Source: Auanema rhodensis
Taxonomy: Eukaryota; Nematoda; Chromadorea; Rhabditida; Rhabditidae
Assembly (NCBI GenBank): GCA_964057225.1
Contig: OZ059895.1
Location: forward strand, 1,116,001-1,180,000
Length of the DNA: 64,000 nt
Direction: 5' to 3'
Position 1 is the first letter of the stretch. Each line of letters starts with the position of its first letter. A program made the translations under genes and the position numbers. Shown here in pieces: positions 42,742 through 57,589 of the stretch. The notes beneath the pieces are model-generated. The model ran no database searches and was not told the DNA's origin. It saw only the letters and a list, made by a program, of their open reading frames with translations.

Positions 42742-43195
42742 TAAAAACATCTACTTTTTGCTAAATTATTCTGAAATTTTTCGAAAAAATTTTTGTCAAA
42801 ATGTTTTTGGAAGCAATGTTGAGTGTACATGGAAACTCAACATACACTAATGCATCATTTTTCAAACGATCATAACTAATTTTTGTATTAAGCGTTTCTC
42901 AATGTAGTATAGTGCAATCGATGTGTATTTTTAAGCTGCGTCGATCTGTGTTATCAGATTTGCGCTAGCTTAAAAATGCACCGAGATATCAACTGATATA
43001 AGTTCACACTTATATCCTCGATTTTCACCCTGAAGAATTAATTTTTTTTGTTGAATAACATTGTCCATCGTCTTTGCCTTGAGAAATGAAATCTAAAAAC
43101 ATCTACTTTTTGCTAAATTATTTTGAAATTTTTCGAAAAAATTTTCGTCAAAATGTTTTTGGAAGCAATGTTGAGTGTACATGGAAACTCAACAT

Positions 43196-46100
43196 ACACT
43201 AATGCATCATTTTTCAAACGATCATAACTAATTTTTGTATTAAGCGTTTTTTAATGTAGTACAGTGCATTCGATGCGGATTTTTAAGCTGCGTCGATCTG
43301 TGTTATCAGATTTGCGCTAGCTTAAAAATGCACCGAGATATCAACTGATATAAGTTCACACTTATATCCTCGATTTTCACCCTGAAGAATTAATTTTTTC
43401 GTTGAATAACATTGTCCATCGTCTTTGCCTTGAGAAATGAAATCTAAAAACATCTACTTTTTGCTAAATTATTCTGAAATTTTTCGAAAAAATTTTTGTC
43501 AAAATGTTTTTGGAAGCAATGTTGAGTGTACATGGAAACTCAACATACACTAATGCATCATTTTTCAAACGATCATAACTAATTTTTGTATTAAGCGTTT
43601 CTCAATGTAGTATAGTGCAATCGATGTGTATTTTTAAGCTGCGTCGATCTGTGTTATCAGATTTGCGCTAGCTTAAAAATGCACCGAGATATCAACTGAT
43701 ATAAGTTCACACTTATATCCTCGATTTTCACCCTGAAGAATTAATTTTTTTTGTTGAATAACATTGTCCATCGTCTTTGCCTTGAGAAATGAAATCTAAA
43801 AACATCTACTTTTTGCTAAATTATTTTGAAATTTTTCGAAAAAATTTTCGTCAAAATGTTTTTGGAAGCAATGTTGAGTGTACATGGAAACTCAACATAC
43901 ACTAATGCATCATTTTTCAAACGATCATAACTAATTTTTGTATTAAGCGTTTCTCAATGTAGTACAGTGCATTCGATGCGGATTTTTAAGCTGCGTCGAT
44001 CTGTGTTATCAGATTTGCGCTAGCTTAAAAATGCACCGAGATATCAACTGATATAAGTTCACACTTATATCCTCGATTTTCACCCTGAACAATTAATTTT
44101 TTCGTTGAATAACATTGTCCATCGTCTTTGCCTTGAAAAAAGGAATCTAAAAACATCTACTTTTTGCTAAATTATTCTGAAATTTTTCGAAAAAATTTTT
44201 GTCAAAATGTTTTTGGAAGCAATGTTGAGTGTACATGGAAACTCAACATACACTAATGCATCATTTTTCAAACGATCATAACTAATTTTTGTATTAAGCG
44301 TTTCTCAATGTAGTATAGTGCATTCGATGCGGATTTTTAAGCTGCGTCGATCTGTGTTATCAGATTTGCGCTAGCTTAAAAATGCACCGAGATATCAACT
44401 GATATAAGTTCACACTTATATCCTCGATTTTCACCCTGAAGAATTAATTTTTTCGTTGAATAACATTGTCCATCGTCTTTGCCTTGAGAAATGAAATCTA
44501 AAAACATCTACTTTTTGCTAAATTATTTTGAAATTTTTTGAAAAAATTTTCGTCAAAATGTTTTTGGAAGCAATGTTGAGTGTACATGGAAACTCAACAT
44601 ACACTAATGCATCATTTTTCAAACGATCATAACTAATTTTTGTATTAAGCGTTTCTCAATGTAGTATAGTGCAATCGATGTGTATTTTTAAGCTGCGTCG
44701 ATCTGTGTTATCAGATTTGCGCTAGCTTAAAAATGCACCGAGATATCAACTGATATAAGTTCACACTTATATCCTCGATTTTCACCCTGAAGAATTAATT
44801 TTTTCGTTGAATAACATTGTCCATCGTCTTTGCCTTGAGAAATGGAATCTAAAAACATCTACTTTTTGCTAAATTATTTTGAAATTTTTCGAAAAAATTT
44901 TTGTCAAAATGTTTTTGGAAGCAATGTTGAGTGTACATGGAAACTCAACATACACTTATGCATCATTTTTCAAACGATCATAACTAATTTTTGTATCAAG
45001 CGTTTCTCAATGTAGTATAGTGCATTCGATGCGGATTTTTAAGCTGCGTCGATCTGTGTTATCAGATTTGCGCTAGCTTAAAAATGCACCGAGTTATCAA
45101 CTGATATAAGTTCACACTTATATCCTCGATTTTCACCCTGAAGAATTAATTTTTTTTGTTGAATAACATTGTCCATCGTCTTTGCCTTGAGAAATGAAAT
45201 CTAAAAACATCTACTTTTTGCTAAATTATTTTGAAATTTTTCGAAAAAATTTTCGTCAAAATGTTTTTGGAAGCAATGTTGAGTGTACATGGAAACTCAA
45301 CATACACTAATGCATCATTTTTCAAACGATCATAACTAATTTTTGTATTAAGCGTTTTTTAATGTAGTACAGTGCATTCGATGCTGATTTTTAAGCTGCG
45401 TCGATCTGTGTTATCAGATTTGCGCTAGCTTAAAAATGCACCGAGATATCAACTGATATAAGTTCACACTTATATCCTCGATTTTCACCCTGAAGAATTA
45501 ATTTTTTCGTTGAATAACATTGTCCATCGTCTTTGCCTTGAGAAATGAAATCTAAAAACATCTACTTTTTGCTAAATTATTCTGAAATTTTTCGAAAAAA
45601 TTTTTGTCAAAATGTTTTTGGAAGCAATGTTGAGTGTACATGGAAACTCAACATACACTAATGCATCATTTTTCAAACGATCATAACTAATTTTTGTATT
45701 AAGCGTTTCTCAATGTAGTATAGTGCAATCGATGTGTATTTTTAAGCTGCGTCGATCTGTGTTATCAGATTTGCGCTAGCTTAAAAATGCACCGAGATAT
45801 CAACTGATATAAGTTCACACTTATATCCTCGATTTTCACCCTGAAGAATTAATTTTTTTTGTTGAATAACATTGTCCATCGTCTTTGCCTTGAGAAATGA
45901 AATCTAAAAACATCTACTTTTTGCTAAATTATTTTGAAATTTTTCGAAAAAATTTTCGTCAAAATGTTCTTGGAAGCAATGTTGAGTGTACATGGAAACT
46001 CAACATACACTAATGCATCATTTTTCAAACGATCATAACTAATTTTTGTATTAAGCGTTTCTCAATGTAGTACAGTGCATTCGATGCGGATTTTTAAGCT

Positions 46101-46708
46101 GCGTCGATCTGTGTTATCAGATTTGCGCTAGCTTAAAAATGCACCGAGATATCAACTGATATAAGTTCACACTTATATCCTCGATTTTCACCCTGAACAA
46201 TTAATTTTTTCGTTGAATAACATTGTCCATCGTCTTTGCCTTGAAAAAAGGAATCTAAAAACATCTACTTTTTGCTAAATTATTCTGAAATTTTTCGAAA
46301 AAATTTTTGTCAAAATGTTTTTGGAAGCAATGTTGAGTGTACATGGAAACTCAACATACACTAATGCATCATTTTTCAAACGATCATAACTAATTTTTGT
46401 ATTAAGCGTTTCTCAATGTAGTATAGTGCAATCGATGCGGATTTTTAAGCTGCGTCGATCTGTGTTATCAGATTTGCGCTAGCTTAAAAATGCACCGAGA
46501 TATCAACTGATATAAGTTCACACTTATATCCTCGATTTTCACCCTGAAGAATTAATTTTTTCGTTGAATAACATTGTCCATCGTCTTTGCCTTGAGAAAT
46601 GAAATCTAAAAACATCTACTTTTTGCTAAATTATTTTGAAATTTTTTGAAAAAATTTTCGTCAAAATGTTTTTGGAAGCAATGTTGAGTGTACATGGAAA
46701 CTCAACAT
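43196..46708. repeat. Higher-order 6-mer, 2108-bp period, 1.7 copies
   Basis: The unit has six monomers, two of them 352 bp. Markers 2108 bases apart include AGCGTTTTTTAATG (43243, 45351), GTGCAATCGATGTG (43615, 45723) and GAACAATT (44087, 46195). Copy two stops matching in the monomer beginning at 46358, where CAATCGATGCGG replaces CATTCGATGCGG. Confidence 0.8.
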
Positions 46709-47761
46709 ACACTAATGCATCATTTTTCAAACGATCATAACTAATTTTTGTATTAAGCGTTTCTCAATGTAGTATAGTGCAATCGATGCGGATTTTTAAG
46801 CTGCGTCGATCTGTGTTATCAGATTTGCGCTAGCTTAAAAATGCACCGAGATATCAACTGATATAAGTTCACACTTATATCCTCGATTTTCACCCTGAAG
46901 AATTAATTTTTTCGTTGAATAACATTGTCCATCGTCTTTGCCTTGAGAAATGAAATCTAAAAACATCTACTTTTTGCTAAATTATTTTGAAATTTTTTGA
47001 AAAAATTTTCGTCAAAATGTTTTTGGAAGCAATGTTGAGTGTACATGGAAACTCAACATACACTAATGCATCATTTTTCAAACGATCATAACTAATTTTT
47101 GTATTAAGCGTTTTTTAATGTAGTACAGTGCATTCGATGCGGATTTTTAAGCTGCGTCGATCTGTGTTATCAGATTTGGGCTAGCTTAAAAATGCACCGA
47201 GATATCAACTGATATAAGTTCACACTTATATCCTCGATTTTCACCCTGAAGAATTAATTTTTTCGTTGAATAACATTGTCCATCGTCTTTGCCTTGAGAA
47301 ATGAAATCTAAAAACATCTACTTTTTGCTAAATTATTTCGAAATTTTTCGAAAAAATTTTTGTCAAAATGTTTTTGGAAGCAATGTTGAGTGTACATGGA
47401 AACTCAACATACACTAATGCATCATTTTTCAAACGATCATAACTAATTTTTGTATTAAGCGTTTCTCAATGTAGTATAGTGCAATCGATGCGGATTTTTA
47501 AGCTGCGTCGATCTGTGTTATCAGATTTGCGCTAGCTTAAAAATGCACCGAGATATCAACTGATATAAGTTCACACTTATATCCTCGATTTTCACCCTGA
47601 AGAATTAATTTTTTCGTTGAATAACATTGTCCATCGTCTTTGCCTTGAGAAATGAAATCTAAAAACATCTACTTTTTGCTAAATTATTTTGAAATTTTTT
47701 GAAAAAATTTTCGTCAAAATGTTTTTGGAAGCAATGTTGAGTGTACATGGAAACTCAACAT

Positions 47762-49867
47762 ACACTAATGCATCATTTTTCAAACGATCATAACTAATTT
47801 TTGTATTAAGCGTTTTTTAATGTAGTACAGTGCATTCGATGCGGATTTTTAAGCTGCGTCGATCTGTGTTATCAGATTTGGGCTAGCTTAAAAATGCACC
47901 GAGATATCAACTGATATAAGTTCACACTTATATCCTCGATTTTCACCCTGAAGAATTAATTTTTTCGTTGAATAACATTGTCCATCGTCTTTGCCTTGAG
48001 AAATGAAATCTAAAAACATCTACTTTTTGCTAAATTATTCTGAAATTTTTCGAAAAAATTTTTGTCAAAATGTTTTTGGAAGCAATGTTGAGTGTACATG
48101 GAAACTCAACATACACTAATGCATCATTTTTCAAACGATCATAACTAATTTTTGTATTAAGCGTTTCTCAATGTAGTATAGTGCAATCGATGCGGATTTT
48201 TAAGCTGCGTCGATCTGTGTTATCAGATTTGCGCTAGCTTAAAAATGCACCGAGATATCAACTGATATAAGTTCACACTTATATCCTCGATTTTCACCCT
48301 GAAGAATTAATTTTTTCGTTGAATAACATTGTCCATCGTCTTTGCCTTGAGAAATGAAATCTAAAAACATCTACTTTTTGCTAAATTATTTTGAAATTTT
48401 TTGAAAAAATTTTCGTCAAAATGTTTTTGGAAGCAATGTTGAGTGTACATGGAAACTCAACATACACTAATGCATCATTTTTCAAACGATCATAACTAAT
48501 TTTTGTATTAAGCGTTTTTTAATGTAGTACAGTGCATTCGATGCGGATTTTTAAGCTGCGTCGATCTGTGTTATCAGATTTGCGCTAGCTTAAAAATGCA
48601 CCGAGATATCAACTGATATAAGTTCACACTTATATCCTCGATTTTCACCCTGAAGAATTAATTTTTTCGTTGAATAACATTGTCCATCGTCTTTGCCTTG
48701 AGAAATGAAATCTAAAAACATCTACTTTTTGCTAAATTATTTTGAAATTTTTTGAAAAAATTTTCGTCAAAATGTTTTTGGAAGCAATGTTGAGTGTACA
48801 TGGAAACTCAACATACACTAATGCATCATTTTTCAAACGATCATAACTAATTTTTGTATTAAGCGTTTTTTAATGTAGTACAGTGCATTCGATGCGGATT
48901 TTTAAGCTGCGTCGATCTGTGTTATCAGATTTGGGCTAGCTTAAAAATGCACCGAGATATCAACTGATATAAGTTCACACTTATATCCTCGATTTTCACC
49001 CTGAAGAATTAATTTTTTCGTTGAATAACATTGTCCATCGTCTTTGCCTTGAGAAATGAAATCTAAAAACATCTACTTTTTGCTAAATTATTCTGAAATT
49101 TTTCGAAAAAATTTTTGTCAAAATGTTTTTGGAAGCAATGTTGAGTGTACATGGAAACTCAACATACACTAATGCATCATTTTTCAAACGATCATAACTA
49201 ATTTTTGTATTAAGCGTTTCTCAATGTAGTATAGTGCAATCGATGCGGATTTTTAAGCTGCGTCGATCTGTGTTATCAGATTTGCGCTAGCTTAAAAATG
49301 CACCGAGATATCAACTGATATAAGTTCACACTTATATCCTCGATTTTCACCCTGAAGAATTAATTTTTTCGTTGAATAACATTGTCCATCGTCTTTGCCT
49401 TGAGAAATGAAATCTAAAAACATCTACTTTTTGCTAAATTATTTTGAAATTTTTTGAAAAAATTTTCGTCAAAATGTTTTTGGAAGCAATGTTGAGTGTA
49501 CATGGAAACTCAACATACACTAATGCATCATTTTTCAAACGATCATAACTAATTTTTGTATTAAGCGTTTTTTAATGTAGTACAGTGCATTCGATGCGGA
49601 TTTTTAAGCTGCGTCGATCTGTGTTATCAGATTTGCGCTAGCTTAAAAATGCACCGAGATATCAACTGATATAAGTTCACACTTATATCCTCGATTTTCA
49701 CCCTGAAGAATTAATTTTTTCGTTGAATAACATTGTCCATCGTCTTTGCCTTGAGAAATGAAATCTAAAAACATCTACTTTTTGCTAAATTATTTTGAAA
49801 TTTTTTGAAAAAATTTTCGTCAAAATGTTTTTGGAAGCAATGTTGAGTGTACATGGAAACTCAACAT
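47762..49867. repeat. Higher-order 3-mer, 1053-bp period, two copies
   Basis: GATTTGGGCTAGC lies at 47877 and 48930, and GTTTTTTAATG-type monomers at 47762/48815 and 48464/49517. The two monomers upstream (47060-47761) are the first two members of the same unit, so an extra dimer precedes the trimers. Confidence 0.75.
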
Positions 49868-52800
49868 ACACTAATGCATCATTTTTCAAACGATCATAAC
49901 TAATTTTTGTATTAAGCGTTTTTTAATGTAGTACAGTGCATTCGATGCGGATTTTTAAGCTGCGTCGATCTGTGTTATCAGATTTGCGCTAGCTTAAAAA
50001 TGCACCGAGATATCAACTGATATAAGTTCACACTTATATCCTCGATTTTCACCCTGAAGAATTAATTTTTTTGTTGAGTAACATTGTCCATCGTCTTTGC
50101 CTTGAAAAAAGGAATCTAAAAACATCTACTTTTTGCAAAATTATTTTGAAATTCTTCGAAAAAATTTTTGTCAAAATGTTTTTGGAAGCAATGTTGAGTG
50201 TACATGGAAACTCAACATACACTAATGCATCATTTTTCAAACGATCATAACTAATTTTTGTATTAAGCGTTTCTCAATGTAGTATAGTGCATTCGATGTG
50301 GATTTTTAAGCTGCGTCGATCTGTGTTATCAGATTTGCGCTAGCTTAAAAATGCACCGAGATATCAACTGATATAAGTTCACACTTATATCCTCGATTTT
50401 CACCCTGAAGAATTAATTTTTTCGTTGAATAACATTGTCCATCGTCTTTGCCTTGAGAAATGAAATCTAAAAACATCTACTTTTTGCTAAATTATTTTGA
50501 AATTTTTTGAAAAAATTTTCGTCAAAATGTTTTTGGAAGCAATGTTGAGTGTACATGGAAACTCAACATACACTAATGCATCATTTTTCAAACGATCATA
50601 ACTAATTTTTGTATTAAGCGTTTCTCAATGTAGTACAGTGCATTCGATGCGGATTTTTAAGCTGCGTCGATCTGTGTTATCAGATTTGCGCTAGCTTAAA
50701 AATGCACCGAGATATCAACTGATATAAGTTCACACTTATATCCTCGATTTTCACCCTGAACAATTAATTTTTTCGTTGAATAACATTGTCCATCGTCTTT
50801 GCCTTGAAAAAAGGAATCTAAAAACATCTACTTTTTGCTAAATTATTCTGAAATTTTTCGAAAAAATTTTTGTCAAAATGTTTTTGGAAGCAATGTTGAG
50901 TGTACATGGAAACTCAACATACACTAATGCATCATTTTTCAAACGATCATAACTAATTTTTGTATTAAGCGTTTCTCAATGTAGTATAGTGCATTCGATG
51001 CGGATTTTTAAGCTGCGTCGATCTGTGTTATCAGATTTGCGCTAGCTTAAAAATGCACCGAGATATCAACTGATATAAGTTCACACTTATATCCTCGATT
51101 TTCACCCTGAAGAATTAATTTTTTCGTTGAATAACATTGTCCATCGTCTTTGCCTTGAGAAATGAAATCTAAAAACATCTACTTTTTGCTAAATTATTTT
51201 GAAATTTTTTGAAAAAATTTTCGTCAAAATGTTTTTGGAAGCAATGTTGAGTGTACATGGAAACTCAACATACACTAATGCATCATTTTTCAAACGATCA
51301 TAACTAATTTTTGTATTAAGCGTTTTTCAATGTAGTACAGTGCATTCGATGCGGATTTTTAAGCTGCGTCGATCTGTGTTATCAGATTTGCGCTAGTTTA
51401 AAAATGCACCGAGATATCAACTGATATAAGTTCACACTTATATCCTCGATTTTCACCCTGAACAATTAATTTTTTCGTTGAATAACATTGTCCATCGTCT
51501 TTGCCTTGAAAAAAGGAATCTAAAAACATCTACTTTTTGCTAAATTATTCTGAAATTTTTCGAAAAAATTTTTGTCAAAATGTTTTTGGAAGCAATGTTG
51601 AGTGTACATGGAAACTCAACATACACTAATGCATCATTTTTCAAACGATCATAACTAATTTTTGTATTAAGCGTTTCTCAATGTAGTATAGTGCAATCGA
51701 TGTGTATTTTTAAGCTGCGTCGATCTGTGTTATCAGATTTGCGCTAGCTTAAAAATGCACCGAGATATCAACTGATATAAGTTCACACTTATATCCTCGA
51801 TTTTCACCCTGAAGAATTAATTTTTTCGTTGAATAACATTGTCCATCGTCTTTGCCTTGAGAAATGGAATCTAAAAACATCTACTTTTTGCTAAATTATT
51901 TTGAAATTTTTCGAAAAAATTTTTGTCAAAATGTTTTTGGAAGCAATGTTGAGTGTACATGGAAACTCAACATACACTTATGCATCATTTTTCAAACGAT
52001 CATAACTAATTTTTGTATTAAGCGTTTTTTAATGTAGTACAGTGCATTCGATGCGGATTTTTAAGCTGCGTCGATCTGTGTTATCAGATTTGCGCTAGCT
52101 TAAAAATGCACCGAGATATCAACTGATATAAGTTCACACTTATATCCTCGATTTTCACCCTGAAGAATTAATTTTTTTGTTGAGTAACATTGTCCATCGT
52201 CTTTGCCTTGAAAAAAGGAATCTAAAAACATCTACTTTTTGCAAAATTATTTTGAAATTCTTCGAAAAAATTTTTGTCAAAATGTTTTTGGAAGCAATGT
52301 TGAGTGTACATGGAAACTCAACATACACTAATGCATCATTTTTCAAACGATCATAACTAATTTTTGTATTAAGCGTTTCTCAATGTAGTATAGTGCATTC
52401 GATGTGGATTTTTAAGCTGCGTCGATCTGTGTTATCAGATTTGCGCTAGCTTAAAAATGCACCGAGATATCAACTGATATAAGTTCACACTTATATCCTC
52501 GATTTTCACCCTGAAGAATTAATTTTTTCGTTGAATAACATTGTCCATCGTCTTTGCCTTGAGAAATGAAATCTAAAAACATCTACTTTTTGCTAAATTA
52601 TTTTGAAATTTTTTGAAAAAATTTTCGTCAAAATGTTTTTGGAAGCAATGTTGAGTGTACATGGAAACTCAACATACACTAATGCATCATTTTTCAAACG
52701 ATCATAACTAATTTTTGTATTAAGCGTTTCTCAATGTAGTACAGTGCATTCGATGCGGATTTTTAAGCTGCGTCGATCTGTGTTATCAGATTTGCGCTAG

Positions 52801-54079
52801 CTTAAAAATGCACCGAGATATCAACTGATATAAGTTCACACTTATATCCTCGATTTTCACCCTGAACAATTAATTTTTTCGTTGAATAACATTGTCCATC
52901 GTCTTTGCCTTGAAAAAAGGAATCTAAAAACATCTACTTTTTGCTAAATTATTCTGAAATTTTTCGAAAAAATTTTTGTCAAAATGTTTTTGGAAGCAAT
53001 GTTGAGTGTACATGGAAACTCAACATACACTAATGCATCATTTTTCAAACGATCATAACTAATTTTTGTATTAAGCGTTTCTCAATGTAGTATAGTGCAT
53101 TCGATGCGGATTTTTAAGCTGCGTCGATCTGTGTTATCAGATTTGCGCTAGCTTAAAAATGCACCGAGATATCAACTGATATAAGTTCACACTTATATCC
53201 TCGATTTTCACCCTGAAGAATTAATTTTTTCGTTGAATAACATTGTCCATCGTCTTTGCCTTGAGAAATGAAATCTAAAAACATCTACTTTTTGCTAAAT
53301 TATTTTGAAATTTTTTGAAAAAATTTTCGTCAAAATGTTTTTGGAAGCAATGTTGAGTGTACATGGAAACTCAACATACACTAATGCATCATTTTTCAAA
53401 CGATCATAACTAATTTTTGTATTAAGCGTTTTTCAATGTAGTACAGTGCATTCGATGCGGATTTTTAAGCTGCGTCGATCTGTGTTATCAGATTTGCGCT
53501 AGTTTAAAAATGCACCGAGATATCAACTGATATAAGTTCACACTTATATCCTCGATTTTCACCCTGAACAATTAATTTTTTCGTTGAATAACATTGTCCA
53601 TCGTCTTTGCCTTGAAAAAAGGAATCTAAAAACATCTACTTTTTGCTAAATTATTCTGAAATTTTTCGAAAAAATTTTTGTCAAAATGTTTTTGGAAGCA
53701 ATGTTGAGTGTACATGGAAACTCAACATACACTAATGCATCATTTTTCAAACGATCATAACTAATTTTTGTATTAAGCGTTTCTCAATGTAGTATAGTGC
53801 AATCGATGTGTATTTTTAAGCTGCGTCGATCTGTGTTATCAGATTTGCGCTAGCTTAAAAATGCACCGAGATATCAACTGATATAAGTTCACACTTATAT
53901 CCTCGATTTTCACCCTGAAGAATTAATTTTTTCGTTGAATAACATTGTCCATCGTCTTTGCCTTGAGAAATGGAATCTAAAAACATCTACTTTTTGCTAA
54001 ATTATTTTGAAATTTTTCGAAAAAATTTTTGTCAAAATGTTTTTGGAAGCAATGTTGAGTGTACATGGAAACTCAACAT
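49868..54079. repeat. Higher-order 6-mer, 2106-bp period, two near-identical copies
   Basis: Copies are 49868-51973 and 51974-54079. GCAAAATT (50135, 52241), GAACAATT (50758, 52864), a GCTAGTTTA change near 51406 and 53512, and CAATCGATGTG (51694, 53800) are all 2106 bases apart. The two start differently, CACTAATG against CACTTATG, because the preceding monomer types differ. A further, shortened copy follows: GAACAATT returns at 54619, 1755 rather than 2106 bases on. Confidence 0.88.
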
Positions 54080-57000
54080 ACACTTATGCATCATTTTTCA
54101 AACGATCATAACTAATTTTTGTATTGAGCGTTTCTCAATGTAGTATAGTGCATTCGATGCGGATTTTTAAGCTGCGTCGATCTGTGTTATCAGATTTGCG
54201 CTAGCTTAAAAATGCACCGAGATATCAACTGATATAAGTTCACACTTATATCCTCGATTTTCACCCTGAAGAATTAATTTTTTCGTTGAATAACATTGTC
54301 CATCGTCTTTGCCTTGAGAAATGAAATCTAAAAACATCTACTTTTTGCTAAATTATTTTGAAATTTTTTGAAAAAATTTTCGTCAAAATGTTTTTGGAAG
54401 CAATGTTGAGTGTACATGGAAACTCAACATACACTAATGCATCATTTTTCAAACGATCATAACTAATTTTTGTATTAAGCGTTTCTCAATGTAGTACAGT
54501 GCATTCGATGCGGATTTTTAAGCTGCGTCGATCTTTGTTATCAGATTTGCGCTAGCTTAAAAATGCACCGAGATATCAACTGATATAAGTTCACACTTAT
54601 ATCCTCGATTTTCACCCTGAACAATTAATTTTTTCGTTGAATAACATTGTCCATCGTCTTTGCCTTGAAAAAAGGAATCTAAAAACATCTACTTTTTGCT
54701 AAATTATTCTGAAATTTTTCGAAAAAATTTTTGTCAAAATGTTTTTGGAAGCAATGTTGAGTGTACATGGAAACTCAACATACACTAATGCATCATTTTT
54801 CAAACGATCATAACTAATTTTTGTATTAAGCGTTTCTCAATGTAATATAGTGCAATCGATGTGTATTTTTAAGCTGCATCGATCTGTGTTATCAGATTTG
54901 CGCTAGCTTAAAAATGCACCGAGATATCAACTGATATAAGTTCACACATATATCCTCGATTTTCACCCTGAAGAATTAATTTTTTCGTTGAATAACATTG
55001 TCCATCGTCTTTGCCTTGAGAAATGGAATCTAAAAACATCTACTTTTTGCTAAATTATTTTGAAATTTTTCGAAAAAATTTTTGTCAAAATGTTTTTGGA
55101 AGCAATGTTGAGTGTACATGGAAACTCAACATACACTTATGCATCATTTTTCAAACGATCATAACTAATTTTTGTATTAATCGTTTCTCAATGTAGTATA
55201 GTGCAATCGATGTGTATTTTTAAGCTGCATCGATCTGTGTTATCAGATTTGCGCTAGCTTAAAAATGCACCGAGATATCAACTGATATAAGTTCACACTT
55301 ATATCCTCGATTTTCACCCTGAAGAATTAATTTTTTCGTTGAATAACATTGTCCATCGTCTTTGCCTTGAGAAATGAAATCTAAAAACATCTACTTTTTG
55401 CTAAATTATTTTGAAATTTTTCGAAAAAATTTTCGTCAAAATGTTTTTGGAAGCAATGTTGAGTGTACATGGAAACTCAACATACACTAATGCATCATTT
55501 TTCAAACGATCATAACTAATTTTTGTATTAGGCGTTTCTCAATGTAGTACAGTGCATTCGATGCGGATTTTTAAGCTGCGTCGATCTGTGTTATCAGATT
55601 TGCGCTAGCTTAAAAATGCACCGAGATATCAACTGATATAAGTTCACACTTATATCCTCGATTTTCACCCTGAAGAATTAATTTTTTCGTTGAGTAACAT
55701 TGTCCATCGTCTTTGCCTTGAAAAAAGGAATCTAAAAACATCTACTTTTTGCTAAATTATTCTGAAATTTTTCGAAAAAATTTTTGTCAAAATGTTTTTG
55801 GAAGCAATGTTGAGTGTACATGGAAACTCAACATACACTAATGCATCATTTTTCAAACGATCATAACTAATTTTTGTATTAAGCGTTTCTCAATGTAGTA
55901 TAGTGCAATCGATGTGGATTTTTAAGCTGCGTCGATCTGTGTTATCAGATTTGCGCTAGCTTAAAAATGCACCGAGATATCAACTGATATAAGTTCACAC
56001 TTATATCCTCGATTTTCACCCTGAAGAATTAATTTTTTCGTTGAATAACATTGTCCATCGTCTTTGCCTTGAAAAAAGGAATCTAAAAACATCTACTTTT
56101 TGCTAAATTATTTTGAAATTTTTCGAAAAAATTTTTGTCAAAATGTTTTTGGAAGCAATGTTGAGTGTACATGGAAACTCAACATACACTAATGCATCAT
56201 TTTTCAAACGATCATAACTATTTTTTGTATTAAGCGTTTCTCAATGTAGTATAGTGCATTCGATGCGGATTTTTAAGCTGCGTCGTTCTGTGTTATCAGA
56301 TTTGCGCTAGCTTAAAAATGCACCGAGATATCAACTGATATAAGTTCACACTTATATCCTCGATTTTCACCCTGAAGAATTAATTTTTTCGTTGAGTAAC
56401 ATTGTCCATCGTCTTTGCCTTGAAAAAAGGAATCTAAAAACATCTACTTTTTGCTAAATTATTTTGAAATTTTTCGAAAACATTTTTGTCAAAATGTTTT
56501 TGGAAGCAATGTTGAGTGTACATGGAAACTCAACATACACTAATGCATCATTTTTCAAACGATCATAACTAATTTTTGTATTAAGCGTTTCTCAATGTAG
56601 TATAGTGCATTCGATGCGGATTTTTGAGCTGCGTCGTTCTGTGTTATCAGATTTGCGCTAGCTTAAAAATGCACCGAGATATCAACTGATATAAGTTCAC
56701 ACTTATATCCTCGATTTTCACCCTGAAGAATTAATTTTTTCGTTGAGTAACATTGTCCATCGTCTTTGCCTTGAAAAAAGGAATCTAAAAACATCTACTT
56801 TTTGCTAAATTATTTTGAAATTTTTCGAAAAAATTTTTGTCAAAATGTTTTTGGAAGCAATGTTGAGTGTACATGGAAACTCAACATACACTAATGCATC
56901 ATTTTTCAAACGATCATAACTAATTTTTGTATTAAGCGTTTCTCAATGTAGTATAGTGCAATCGATGTGGATTTTTAAGCTGCGTCGATCTGTGTTATCA

Positions 57001-57589
57001 GATTTGCGCTAGCTTAAAAATGCACCGAGATATCAACTGATATAAGTTCACACTTATATCCTCGATTTTCACCCTGAAGAATTAATTTTTTCGTTGAATA
57101 ACATTGTCCATCGTGTTTGCCTTAAAAAAAGGAATCTAAAAACATCTACTTTTTGCTAAATTATTTTGAAATTTTTCGAAAAAATTTTTGTCAAAATGTT
57201 TTTGGAAGCAATCTTGAGTGTACATGGAAACTCAACATACACTAATGCATCATTTTTCAAACGATCATAACTAATTTTTGTATTAAGCGTTTCTCAATGT
57301 AGTATAATGCATTCGATGCGGATTTTTAAGCTGCGTCGTTCTGTGTTATCAGATTTGCGCTAGCTTAAAAATGCACCGAGATATCAACTGATATAAGTTC
57401 ACACTTATATCCTCGATTTTCACCCTGAAGAATTAATTTTTTCGTTGAGTAACATTGTCCATCGTCTTTGCCTTGAGAAATGAAATCTAAAAACATCTAC
57501 TTTTTGCTAAATTATTTTGAAATTTTTCGAAAAAATTTTCGTCAAAATGTTTTTGGAAGCAATGTTGAGTGTACATGGAAACTCAACAT
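54080..57589. repeat. Mixed monomers of the right domain
   Basis: Ten monomers with no clear repeating unit. The first part still carries GAGAAATG and CAATCGATGTGTA variants; from about 55480 GTTGAGTAAC and GTCGTTCTG variants appear and GAAAAAAGG becomes common again. Private changes include TTAATCGTTTC near 55187 and GTGTTTGCC near 57114. No gene or insertion is seen. Confidence 0.7.

Noticed and set aside
50049-50240. 63-residue open frame on the minus strand
   Set aside because: It is satellite sequence read across a monomer boundary and starts at TTG, not ATG. It is open only because GCTAAATT changed to GCAAAATT, which turns a TAG stop of the ordinary monomer into TTG. There is no ribosome or promoter context and no family resemblance.
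52155-52346. Identical 63-residue minus-strand open frame
   Set aside because: It is the copy of the previous frame in the second 2106-bp unit; identity follows from the duplication, not from selection on a protein.
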